Source: Chitinasiproducens palmae
GTDB taxonomy: Bacteria; Pseudomonadota; Gammaproteobacteria; Burkholderiales; Burkholderiaceae
Assembly: GCF_900095735.1 (NCBI RefSeq)
Contig: NZ_FNLO01000005.1
Coordinates: 124,001 to 188,000, forward strand
DNA: 64,000 bases
Direction of reading: 5' to 3'
The position numbers and the translations under genes are program-made. Of the stretch, positions 1-7,306 are shown piece by piece. The notes beneath the pieces were generated by a model that saw nothing but the letters and a program-made list of their open reading frames with translations, had not been told where the DNA came from and searched no databases. The number at the start of each line of letters is the position of its first letter. Within the stretch, counting starts at the first letter, position 1.

Positions 1-1
1 T

Positions 2-58
2 ACCCTGCCACAGATGGCCGAACGCTTGATCGAAGCGTTCGGCCGCGGGCGCGCTTGA
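2..58 (+). CDS. 3' end of an unidentified gene, cut by the window edge
   Basis: An open frame runs from the left edge to a TGA at 56-58 and encodes TLPQMAERLIEAFGRGRA. The stop overlaps the ATG of the following histidine kinase in a TGATG arrangement, so the two are probably translationally coupled and cotranscribed. Eighteen residues are too few to identify a family. A signalling protein such as a CheB-like methylesterase or a response regulator would suit the context, but that is a guess. Confidence 0.6.
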   Translation, partial: TLPQMAERLIEAFGRGRA

Positions 59-1239
59 TGGACAACAACAACATGGTTGGCTTGGAATCCGGCCTGATCC
101 AGCGATCGGCCGACACGACGGCGGCGGTACCGCAAACCAAACTGCTGATCGTCGACGACGTCGAACAGAACATCGTTGCGCTCGAGGCGTTGCTGCAGCG
201 TCCCGACGTGGAAATCCTGCGTGCCTCGTCGGGTTCCGAGGCGCTCGAACTGCTGCTCGGCAACGACGTGGCGCTGTCGCTGATCGACGTGCAGATGCCC
301 GACATGGACGGCTTCGAACTGGCCGAACTGATGCGCGGCAGCCCGCGCACGCGCCACGTGCCGATCATCTTCCTGACGGCGACCGACCGCAATGCGATGC
401 GCACGTTCCGCGGTTACGAGGCGGGCGCGGTCGACTTCCTGTACAAGCCGTTCGATCCGCACATCCTGCGCAGCAAGGTCGACGTGTTCGTGCAGTTGCA
501 GGCGCAGAAGCTGCAGCTGGCGCAGCAGCTCGACGCCTGGCAGCAGATCGTCCGCACCAACGAAATCTTCACCGCGGTTCTCGGCCACGACCTGCGCAAT
601 CCGCTGGCCGCCGTGTTGGCCTCGGCCGAGCTGCTGTCGCATCTGGCCGGCGACGACAAGCGGCTCCTCACGGCCGCCCAGCGCATCCACGCCAGCGGCA
701 CGCGCATGGCGCGCATGATCGACCAGGTGCTCGACGTGGCGCGGGTTCGATCCGGCCAATTGACACTGGCACCGACGCCGACCGACGCACAGCTGCTGTG
801 CCGCGGCATCATCACCGAGTTCGAGGCGGTCGGCGGCCAGGCCGCGCTACGGCTCACGGCAAGCGGCGACACGATGTTGGTGGCGGACGGCGACCGGCTC
901 GCCCAGGTGTTGTCGAATCTGGTGGGCAATGCGATCCGCCACGGCGACCGCAACGAGCCGATCACGGTCGAGATCGACGGCACGCATCGTCACGCGGTGC
1001 AGATCGCGGTGAGCAACGGCGGCATGGTCGACCCGGCCATCCGCGACACGCTGTTCCGTCCGTTCTCCGGTCTCTCGCAAAACGAGGTGGCGCGCGGCAG
1101 CGATCGGGGCCTGGGACTGGGCCTGTACATCGCCCAGGAACTGGTCAACGCGCACGGTGGACGCATCGAGCTTTACTCGAGCATTACCGAGGGCACGACG
1201 TTCATGATCACGCTGCCGCGACGGCCGCCGCCCGCCTGA
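58..1239 (+). CDS. Hybrid response regulator-sensor histidine kinase (REC-HisKA-HATPase), soluble
   Basis: A 393-residue cytoplasmic signalling protein with an N-terminal receiver domain (about residues 28-145) and a C-terminal kinase. The receiver has the acidic pair in LLIVDDVEQN, the phospho-acceptor Asp77 in LIDVQMPDMDG and the conserved Lys in LYKPFDP. The H box GHDLRNPLAAV puts the phospho-accepting His at about 177. The ATPase part has an N box (LSNLVGNAIRHGD) and G boxes (GLGLGLYIAQEL). No membrane segment is seen, so the signal probably enters through the receiver, phosphorylated by another kinase. The ATG at 58 is preferred over an in-frame TTG at 55 because it overlaps the upstream stop. 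The output is unknown. Confidence 0.9.
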   Translation: MDNNNMVGLESGLIQRSADTTAAVPQTKLLIVDDVEQNIVALEALLQRPDVEILRASSGSEALELLLGNDVALSLIDVQMPDMDGFELAELMRGSPRTRHVPIIFLTATDRNAMRTFRGYEAGAVDFLYKPFDPHILRSKVDVFVQLQAQKLQLAQQLDAWQQIVRTNEIFTAVLGHDLRNPLAAVLASAELLSHLAGDDKRLLTAAQRIHASGTRMARMIDQVLDVARVRSGQLTLAPTPTDAQLLCRGIITEFEAVGGQAALRLTASGDTMLVADGDRLAQVLSNLVGNAIRHGDRNEPITVEIDGTHRHAVQIAVSNGGMVDPAIRDTLFRPFSGLSQNEVARGSDRGLGLGLYIAQELVNAHGGRIELYSSITEGTTFMITLPRRPPPA

Positions 1240-1592
1240 CAGCGCGGCAGGCTGTCCGGCTCGATCGGCTTGCTCGGCTCGACGACTGCCGCGAGAACCG
1301 CTGCAATAACCGCCGCGCTGGCCGCTGGCAGGCCGGCGCGCGTCGGCAAGCGTCGGCGGCGCAGAAGGGGTGCCGGGAAGACGGACCCGACATCCGTATT
1401 CCCGGCAGGCGGCAGGGATGCCACCGTTGTACCGGCACGCGGCCGGCGACGGTGCGGCGCGAGCCGCCCGTTCAGTGATGCCTGCGCCCGGTCATCGCGC
1501 ACCGGCGCAGCGCACATCCGATGTCCTGTCGCACAACAGGACGCCGTCATCGACTTGCTGGCGTCGCCGCGGCCTGCTGCCGCAAGGCGACC
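1240..1592. other. Spacer without a recognisable gene
   Basis: This 353-bp stretch lies between the convergent ends of the histidine kinase gene and the small membrane-protein gene. It is GC-rich with Arg/Ala-rich low-complexity reading frames only. I see no convincing terminator or RNA gene. Confidence 0.5.
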
Positions 1593-1793
1593 TCAGATCA
1601 AAGCCGGCAACGCCTCCAACACGATCAACGCGAGCAGGGCGCCGGCCACGGCGCCGACTGCGCGGATCGCACTGCAGCCGACTCGTGAAGCAAGCGGCAC
1701 GGCGCCGAGCAGGATGGCGCCGGCCAGCGCCATCGGAATCAACAGCAGCAGATTGCCCGTGGACAGCACGTGCAGCAGCGGTGGGAATGTCAT
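1593..1793 (-). CDS. Small two-helix membrane protein, unknown function
   Basis: A 66-residue protein with two hydrophobic stretches separated by a short polar turn (LASRVGCSAIR). The start at 1793 is supported by a strong ribosome-binding site GGGAGGAA six bases upstream; the open frame extends further upstream, but only through Arg-rich sequence that does not look coding. No family is recognised. It lies convergent to the kinase gene and divergent from the dioxygenase gene. The call rests on the ribosome-binding site and the hydrophobic pattern only. Confidence 0.55.
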   Translation of the reverse strand: MTFPPLLHVLSTGNLLLLIPMALAGAILLGAVPLASRVGCSAIRAVGAVAGALLALIVLEALPALI

Positions 1794-2066
1794 GGCTTCC
1801 TCCCGGCGGACGACGTCATGCGTCTGCCGATGCTTGCCAGTATAGGAACGCGACGGGGCCATCATGCACCGGGGAAAACACCAGTCCGGCCCCACGTCAT
1901 GCCTGTCCACGAGCCCGTCCACGAGCGGAATGCCGCGTCGGCGGCGCCGCGCCGCGCGCCGTCCCGGCAGCGTCCGGACCCTGGCGCCGCGCTGCACGAT
2001 CGCCTCGACCGCCGTAGAATGCGTCTCCAGCCGTCCCCGCAGCGGACGGCGTCAGGAACGGACACG

Positions 2067-2831
2067 ATGGCGGCGCAGACACAGAAAGAACAGATCGGCA
2101 CCTTGCTCAGCCAGGGTTTCGTCGTCGTCCCCGGGCTGCTGGACCGCGCTGCCGTCGGCAGGCTGCGCGAGGTCGCGGCGGCGCAGCTGGCGCGCCGCGC
2201 GGCGCCGCTCGAACTGGAAGCCGACCTTCGCTATCCGGGGGCGCCGGCGTCGCGCGATGAACTGGGCGGTGACACGGTGCGGCGGCTGCTCGATGCCTAC
2301 GGACGCTCGCCCGCGTTCGCCGAGATCGCGACACTCGCCGATATTCGTGGCTGGATGCGGACCTTCTTCGGCGAGCCCGCGGTCCTGTCACGCGCCCATC
2401 ACAACTGCCTGATGACGAAGCATCCGCGTCACGGCAGCCTGACCGGCTGGCATCGCGACGCGCGTTACTGGTCGTTCACTCGCGACGAACTGGTTTCGGC
2501 GTGGGTCGCGCTCGGCGACGAGACGGCAAGCAATGGCGGCCTGTGGTTCATTCCGGGCTCGCACCGCATCGACTTCCCGCGCGAACGCTTCGACGACGCC
2601 AAGTTCTTTCGCAACGACCACGCCGAAAACGCCACTTTGATCCAGCATGCGGTCTGCCCGACCCTGGCGGCCGGCGACGTGGTGTTCTTCCACTGCAACA
2701 CGCTGCATTCAGCCGGGCAGAACCTGTCCGACGCGGTGAAGTATTCGCTGGTGTTTACCTACCACGGCGTGAGCAATACGCCAGTGCCCGGCACCCGCTC
2801 GGCGGCCAAACCCGAAGTGCCCCTCGACTGA
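2067..2831 (+). CDS. Phytanoyl-CoA dioxygenase (PhyH) family protein
   Basis: A 254-residue Fe(II)/2-oxoglutarate-dependent oxygenase-type protein. The iron-binding His-x-Asp is in GWHRDARYW, and the distal His lies in FFHCNTLHSAGQNLSD. The glycine-rich NGGLWFIPGSHR between them is typical of the family. Length is normal. The ATG at 2067 is chosen because conserved sequence begins right after it and an AGGA lies about ten bases upstream; an in-frame extension to 1770 is Arg/Pro-rich and unlikely. The substrate is unknown: members hydroxylate fatty acyl-CoA, ectoine or small secondary metabolites. Neighbours give no clue. Confidence 0.88.
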   Translation: MAAQTQKEQIGTLLSQGFVVVPGLLDRAAVGRLREVAAAQLARRAAPLELEADLRYPGAPASRDELGGDTVRRLLDAYGRSPAFAEIATLADIRGWMRTFFGEPAVLSRAHHNCLMTKHPRHGSLTGWHRDARYWSFTRDELVSAWVALGDETASNGGLWFIPGSHRIDFPRERFDDAKFFRNDHAENATLIQHAVCPTLAAGDVVFFHCNTLHSAGQNLSDAVKYSLVFTYHGVSNTPVPGTRSAAKPEVPLD

Positions 2832-2837
2832 GTGCGC

Positions 2838-3053
2838 TCAGCGGCGCGGCCCGAACAGCAGGCCGCCCAGCCCCGCGGCAAGCATCACCACGCCACCGGT
2901 GAGCAGCCAGATAGTGGTGTCGGTCGATGAGCCGGTGAAGAGCCGTGTCAGACCGTCCTCGAAGGAGTGATACGACTGCACGCCCGAGTAGCAGAGCATC
3001 GCGCCGATCAGCAGCACAACGACGGAAAAGAGGGTACTGAGGACACGTAGCAT
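2838..3053 (-). CDS. DUF3185 family small membrane protein
   Basis: A 71-residue protein with two transmembrane helices (about residues 5-24 and 47-67) and a polar loop containing QSYHSFEDGLTRLFTG. This pattern matches the DUF3185 family of short inner-membrane proteins found widely in proteobacteria, whose function is unknown. It faces the PhyH gene tail to tail, six bases apart, with no obvious terminator between them. Confidence 0.8.
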   Translation of the reverse strand: MLRVLSTLFSVVVLLIGAMLCYSGVQSYHSFEDGLTRLFTGSSTDTTIWLLTGGVVMLAAGLGGLLFGPRR

Positions 3054-3155
3054 CGCTTGAGCGGGAGTGCCGCGACAGCGGCGGAGCGGGCGCCGGCCTG
3101 GCGCAAGACGGGCACAACTGCGGCGGACCCGGGCTAGATGATGCCAGCTTCGCCG

Positions 3156-3217
3156 GCGCCGGGTCCGTATGGTGTGCCACGCCCGTGTGGTGCGCCGGGT
3201 CCGTATGGTGTGCCACG
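3156..3217. repeat. 26-bp direct repeat with a 36-bp period
   Basis: The 26 bases at 3156-3181 recur exactly at 3192-3217, and a degenerate partial copy fills the gap. The unit contains GGTCCGTATGGTGTGCCACG. It lies in the spacer between the DUF3185 gene and srkA and belongs to a set of short tandem repeats scattered over the window. Confidence 0.85.
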
Positions 3218-3267
3218 TACGGCTGGGTGCCGGCGCGGCAGGCGGCGTCTGCGCGCCGCGCAGACGG

Positions 3268-4266
3268 TCACAGTCGCCAGTCGACCGGCTCGTCGGCGGC
3301 GGCCACCTGTTCCCGCAATTCGAGAATCCGCTCCTCCCAATACCGCGACGTGCCGAACCATGGGAAGGCGGCGGGGAAGGCCGGATCGTCCCAGCGTTGC
3401 GCCAGCCACGCGCTGTGATGGATCAGCCGCAGGGTGCGGAGCGCTTCGATCAGATGCAGCTCGCGCACGTCGAAATCGGCGAAATCGCGGTAACCGGCCA
3501 GGACTTCGGCCAGCGCCGGGCGCGGGTCGTCGGTGCCGCTCGGCAGCAGCATCCAGAGGTCCTGGATTGCCGGACCGGTGCGGCTGTCGTCGAAATCGAC
3601 GAAGTGCGCGCCGGCATCGGTCCACATCACGTTACCGCCGTGGCAATCGCCATGCAGGCGCAGCAGGGCGACATCGCCGGCACGCTGATAGGCGCGCGCC
3701 GCACTCGCCAACGCCTGCTCGGAGACGGCCGACCATGCCGCACGAAGATCGTCCGGAATGAAGCCGCCATCCAGCAGGAAGCGGCGCGGCTGATGCCCGA
3801 ACGTATCGAGATCGAGCGCTGGCCGATGCACATAGGCGGCGCGCGCGCCGTGCGCATGGATGCGGCCGATGAAGCGGCCCAGCTGCCGGCGCACGCCCGG
3901 TGCGTCGAGCTCGGGGGCGCGACCGCCACGCCGCGGGAACAGCGCGAAGCGATACCCTTCGGCGTGGTGCAGTGTGGCATCCGCGATCCGCTGCGGCGGC
4001 ACGACCGGCACTTCGGCCTCGGCCAGTTCGGCCGTGAACGCATGCTCTTCGGCGATCTGCGCATCGCTCCAGCGATGTGGGCGGTAAAACTTCGCCACGC
4101 AGGCACCATCTTCGAGGCCGACCTGGTACACGCGATTTTCGAAGCTGTTCAACGCCAGCAGGCGACCGTCGGCGCGCTGCCCGACCGCCTCCACCGCATC
4201 GAGCACACGCTCGGGCGTCAGATCGGCAAAAGGTGTCACATCGTCGACGCGGGTGAATTCGGACAT
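3268..4266 (-). CDS. srkA: Stress response kinase A (SrkA/YihE, APH-fold Ser/Thr kinase)
   Basis: A 332-residue protein matching the SrkA family, which in E. coli protects cells against stress-induced death by counteracting MazEF-type toxicity. The N-lobe has LNSFENRVYQVG and VAKFYRPHRW (ATP-binding Lys). The catalytic loop is LHGDCHGGNVMW and the metal-binding Asp lies in FVDFDDSRTGP, so the key residues are present. The start at 4266 has a GGAG eight bases upstream. A terminator with a candidate small RNA ends about 30 bp upstream on the same strand, so srkA may be read partly by readthrough. Confidence 0.93.
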   Translation of the reverse strand: MSEFTRVDDVTPFADLTPERVLDAVEAVGQRADGRLLALNSFENRVYQVGLEDGACVAKFYRPHRWSDAQIAEEHAFTAELAEAEVPVVPPQRIADATLHHAEGYRFALFPRRGGRAPELDAPGVRRQLGRFIGRIHAHGARAAYVHRPALDLDTFGHQPRRFLLDGGFIPDDLRAAWSAVSEQALASAARAYQRAGDVALLRLHGDCHGGNVMWTDAGAHFVDFDDSRTGPAIQDLWMLLPSGTDDPRPALAEVLAGYRDFADFDVRELHLIEALRTLRLIHHSAWLAQRWDDPAFPAAFPWFGTSRYWEERILELREQVAAADEPVDWRL

Positions 4267-4295
4267 TGACCAACTCCGTGCAACCACACTTTGCC

Positions 4296-4324
4296 AAAAA
4301 AAAACCCGCCTCGAAAGGCGGGTT
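4296..4324 (-). terminator. Rho-independent terminator upstream of srkA
   Basis: The stem AACCCGCC/GGCGGGTT at 4303-4324 has a 6-base loop and is followed on the minus strand by nine Ts (4304-4296). It lies upstream of srkA, where no protein gene precedes it on that strand, so it probably ends a short RNA. Confidence 0.85.
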
Positions 4325-4357
4325 GAATCCATATCAGGAGGAGACATGGAGGAGACG
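4296..4357 (-). ncRNA. Candidate small RNA with two anti-Shine-Dalgarno motifs
   Basis: A strong terminator without an upstream gene is preceded, on the minus strand, by TATAGT (4369-4364) and a -35-like TTGCGT (4392-4387) 17 bp apart. The predicted transcript of about 62 nt carries GTCTCCTCC twice, 11 bases apart, single-stranded 5' of the hairpin. CU-rich anti-Shine-Dalgarno motifs in front of a terminator are known from regulatory RNAs such as the CcsR family of Rhodobacter. On the opposite strand the same bases could be a Shine-Dalgarno for a 17-codon frame at 4346, but that frame has no other support. The call is inferred. Confidence 0.45.
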
Positions 4358-4363
4358 GTTCCT

Positions 4364-4392
4364 ACTATAGCCAAGCCGATGGTGCGACGCAA
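4364..4392 (-). promoter_or_regulatory. Putative sigma-70 promoter for the candidate small RNA
   Basis: Minus strand TTGCGT (4392-4387), a 17-bp spacer, then TATAGT (4369-4364). The -10 is close to consensus and the -35 keeps only TTG. Confidence 0.45.
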
Positions 4393-4860
4393 CAAGTAAT
4401 CGCGACGGCGCAGTGGTTTTTGGCACAACGTGGTTTGCGCGCATCACTGCACGGCCCGCCGTCGTCGATGTCGGCTTTCCAGAGAGGGACGGTGGCGGGG
4501 GCCAGGCCGGGCATGCAGATGGCGCGACGCCGACACATGCGTTGCGTGAGCACCGTCGTGCGGGGCTGGCCCGCGTCGAACGCGGTGGCGCGGCACGCAC
4601 CCACCGCGATCAATTCGGGTCCGCAGCCGTAGCGCGAGCGCGCACTTTCGGCACCGACACCGTGCGCCGCGGACCACCGTCTTCGGCATCCGCACAGCCG
4701 ATTCCGGCCATCCCGAAAGGTGCTGCGAGGCCCGTGCGCCGGGCGTCGTGGCGCCGAAAGCGCCGCGACAGGCAAGATGATAAAGTGCCCCATGCCCGGC
4801 GTGGGGTCGCCCGGCAGGGCGCGCGGCGCCCAAGGTCTTTACCGGATTCGCTTCAACACA
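4393..4860. other. Spacer upstream of gshA, nothing recognised
   Basis: About 470 bp between the candidate small RNA and gshA. Open frames here are shadows of uneven composition without family resemblance or good ribosome-binding sites. The gshA promoter must lie here, but no convincing -35/-10 pair was found. Confidence 0.4.
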
Positions 4861-6474
4861 ATGCAAAAAACGATTTTCGATGACGCAGACGCCGGGGAAT
4901 TCGCGCGTCGCCTGACGCTGCTCGACGAAGCGGCGCCGCTGCCCGCGCTCGGCCTGCGCGGCGTGGAGCGAGAGGGGCTGCGCATCGACGGCCATGGTCG
5001 GCTGGCCAACACGCCTCATCCGCCTGCGCTTGGCGCGGCCTTGACGCATCCTGAGCTGACCACCGACTACTCCGAAGCCCTGCTCGAATTCATCACGCCG
5101 CCGCTGGCGCGCCTGCCGCAGGTGTTCGACCGCCTGCGCGAATTGCACCGCTTCGTGGCCGAAAACCTCGAGCATGAACTGGTCTGGCCGTTGTCGATGC
5201 CGTCGCGTCTGCCACCCGACAATCAGATTCCGATTGCCGAATACGGCGCTTCGAACCAGGGCCGCTACAAGCACGTTTATCGCCTTGGGCTGGCGACCCG
5301 TTATGGCCGCACGATGCAGTGCATTGCGGGCATCCATTTCAACTATTCGATCGACGACGGCTTGTGGGAGCGCTTGCGCGCCGACGCGGGCGCCGCCGGT
5401 CAGGACATGCCGCTCGCAACCTTCCGCTCCAACGGCTATCTGGCGTTGATGCGCAATTTCGAGCACTTCGGCTGGCTGCTTCTGTATCTGTTCGGCGCTT
5501 CGCCGGCCCTGCATCCCAGCTTCCTGCAGGGCCGCCATCACGAGCGGTTCGACCTGATCGAGCGCGATCCCGACACCCTGGTCGCGCCTCACGCGACCAG
5601 CTTGCGGATGAGCGACCTGGGCTACCAGAACCGTGCGGTGCAGGGACGCTACCGGCCGCGGCATGACGCGCTGGATGCCTACCTGGAAGCGATCGCCGCG
5701 GCAGTGAGCGAGCCCTATCCGCCGTACCAGCAAGCTGGCGTACGCGATGCGGCCGGCGGCTGGCTGCAACTCAACGGCAACCTGCTGCAGATCGAGAATG
5801 AGCTGTATGCAACGATCCGGCCGAAGCGCACCACGCAGCCGGGCGAACGACCGCTGACCGCGCTGTCGCGGCGCGGCATCGAGTACGTCGAGGCGCGCAC
5901 GCTCGATCTGGACCCGTTCGAGGCGGTGGGCATCGCGCCGGCCACCGGTCGCTTCATGGAAGCGTTCCTCACGATGTGCGCGTTGATGCCGCCGCTGCTC
6001 GGCGACAGCCGACCGGCCGACGACCGCAACTTCGCGCGCGTCGCGAAGTTGGGACGACGCCCTGGCCTGACGCTGGAACGCGACGGAGACGACGTGGCGC
6101 TGCGCGACTGGGGCCTGACCGTGCTCGACCAGGTCGCCGCGGTAGCGGACCGGTTGGACTTGCGCACCGGCGGCGACGCTTACCGGCAGGCGGTCGCCCG
6201 GCAGCGCGCCAAGCTCGACGACGTCAGCCTGACGCCTTCGGCGCAGGTGCTGGCCGCCCTCGAGGACGGACATCGCAGCTTCATCGAGTTCGGCGTGTCC
6301 CAGGCGCTCAAGTTCGCCACCACGCTGAAGAACGAAGGGTCCAGCGTCGACACGCACCGTCGCCTGAGCGAGCTCGCGGAGCAGTCGATTGCCGCGCAAC
6401 GCGCACTGGAAACGGATCCGGCGGCAATGCCGTTCGACGACTACGTGGCCGCCCTGTCCGGACCCGCCGCCTGA
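4861..6474 (+). CDS. gshA: Glutamate-cysteine ligase (type 1)
   Basis: A 537-residue enzyme for the first, ATP-dependent step of glutathione synthesis, joining glutamate to cysteine. It matches E. coli GshA along its length: the GVEREGLRI start block, LGAALTHPELTTDYSEALLEFITP, NQIPIAEYGASNQGRYKHVYR, and the C-terminal SFIEFGVSQALKF region. Length is close to the usual 518-530. The ATG at 4861 opens directly into conserved sequence; in-frame codons upstream to 4720 are not family-like. The ribosome-binding site is weak. A glutathione S-transferase follows after 56 bp, and the pair may be cotranscribed. Confidence 0.95.
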   Translation: MQKTIFDDADAGEFARRLTLLDEAAPLPALGLRGVEREGLRIDGHGRLANTPHPPALGAALTHPELTTDYSEALLEFITPPLARLPQVFDRLRELHRFVAENLEHELVWPLSMPSRLPPDNQIPIAEYGASNQGRYKHVYRLGLATRYGRTMQCIAGIHFNYSIDDGLWERLRADAGAAGQDMPLATFRSNGYLALMRNFEHFGWLLLYLFGASPALHPSFLQGRHHERFDLIERDPDTLVAPHATSLRMSDLGYQNRAVQGRYRPRHDALDAYLEAIAAAVSEPYPPYQQAGVRDAAGGWLQLNGNLLQIENELYATIRPKRTTQPGERPLTALSRRGIEYVEARTLDLDPFEAVGIAPATGRFMEAFLTMCALMPPLLGDSRPADDRNFARVAKLGRRPGLTLERDGDDVALRDWGLTVLDQVAAVADRLDLRTGGDAYRQAVARQRAKLDDVSLTPSAQVLAALEDGHRSFIEFGVSQALKFATTLKNEGSSVDTHRRLSELAEQSIAAQRALETDPAAMPFDDYVAALSGPAA

Positions 6475-6530
6475 TCGAACGGGCATGCCGGTTGCGCCCC
6501 GTCACGGACAGCTACGCAAGCGGAGGCGAG

Positions 6531-7286
6531 ATGGCATACACCTTGTACTATTGGCCGATGTTGCAGGGGCGCGGCGAGTTCGTGCGCCTCGCCCTTGAAG
6601 ACGCCGGCGCGGCCTACCGGGACATCGCCCGCGAAGGCGACGACGGCATGGGCGCATTGACGGACTGGCTCGATCCGTCGCAAGACGCGCAGCATCCGCC
6701 GGCGTTGCCGTTTGCGCCGCCGTTCCTGGTGGACGGCGAGATCGTCGTTGCGCAGACCGCGAACATTCTGGCCTACCTGGGCCCGCTCCTCGGTCTCGTG
6801 CCAGAGGCCCCGGCCGAGCGCCTGTTCGTGCAGACCCTGCAGCTGACCATCGCCGACGCGGTAGCCGAAGCGCACGACACCCACCACCCGATCGCCAGCG
6901 GCCTCTACTACGAGGACCAGAAGGACGCGGCGCGCGCGCGCGCAGGCGACTTCATCGACAGCCGGATGCCGAAGTTCCTCGCTTACTTCGAACGCGTGCT
7001 GTCACGCAATCCGGCCGGCGACAAGTGGCTGGTCGGCAAGACCATCAGCTATGCCGATCTCTCGCTGTTCCAACTGGTCGAGGGCCTGAGCTATGCCTTC
7101 CCGCGCGGCATGACCGATGCGGCAAGCCGCTTCCCGCGCGTGGCGGCCTTGCGCACCCGGGTTGCGGCTCGGCAGCGGCTGCGCGACTACCTCGCTTCGC
7201 CGCGGCGGTTGGCCTTCAACGAGGAAGGCATTTTTCGCCGTTATCCCGAACTCGATCGGGAGCCTCGCGCCGACGCAGGCGCCTGA
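6531..7286 (+). CDS. Glutathione S-transferase
   Basis: A 251-residue soluble protein. The N-terminal thioredoxin-fold half (YTLYYWPMLQGRGEFVRLALEDAG) has the Tyr pair and Arg typical of alpha/mu/pi/sigma-like transferases. The glutathione-binding segment is PPFLVDGEIVVAQTANILAYLG. The C-terminal helical half contains WLVGKTISYADLSLFQL, the conserved Asp-capped motif. A GGAGG five bases before the ATG fixes the start. Its place right after gshA suggests use of glutathione in detoxification; the substrate is unknown. Confidence 0.9.
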   Translation: MAYTLYYWPMLQGRGEFVRLALEDAGAAYRDIAREGDDGMGALTDWLDPSQDAQHPPALPFAPPFLVDGEIVVAQTANILAYLGPLLGLVPEAPAERLFVQTLQLTIADAVAEAHDTHHPIASGLYYEDQKDAARARAGDFIDSRMPKFLAYFERVLSRNPAGDKWLVGKTISYADLSLFQLVEGLSYAFPRGMTDAASRFPRVAALRTRVAARQRLRDYLASPRRLAFNEEGIFRRYPELDREPRADAGA

Positions 7287-7306
7287 GTCGAGCCGCTGCC
7301 GACGGC

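Noticed and set aside
4346-4399. 17-codon plus-strand frame after a perfect AGGAGG
   Set aside because: The spacing of four bases is short, the peptide is not recognisable, and the opposite strand has a promoter-like pair and a terminator that explain the sequence better as an RNA.
4444-6486. Long minus-strand open frame (680 codons) opposite gshA
   Set aside because: It is the mirror of a strongly conserved gene in high-GC DNA; the translation is Arg/His/Gln-rich and resembles nothing.
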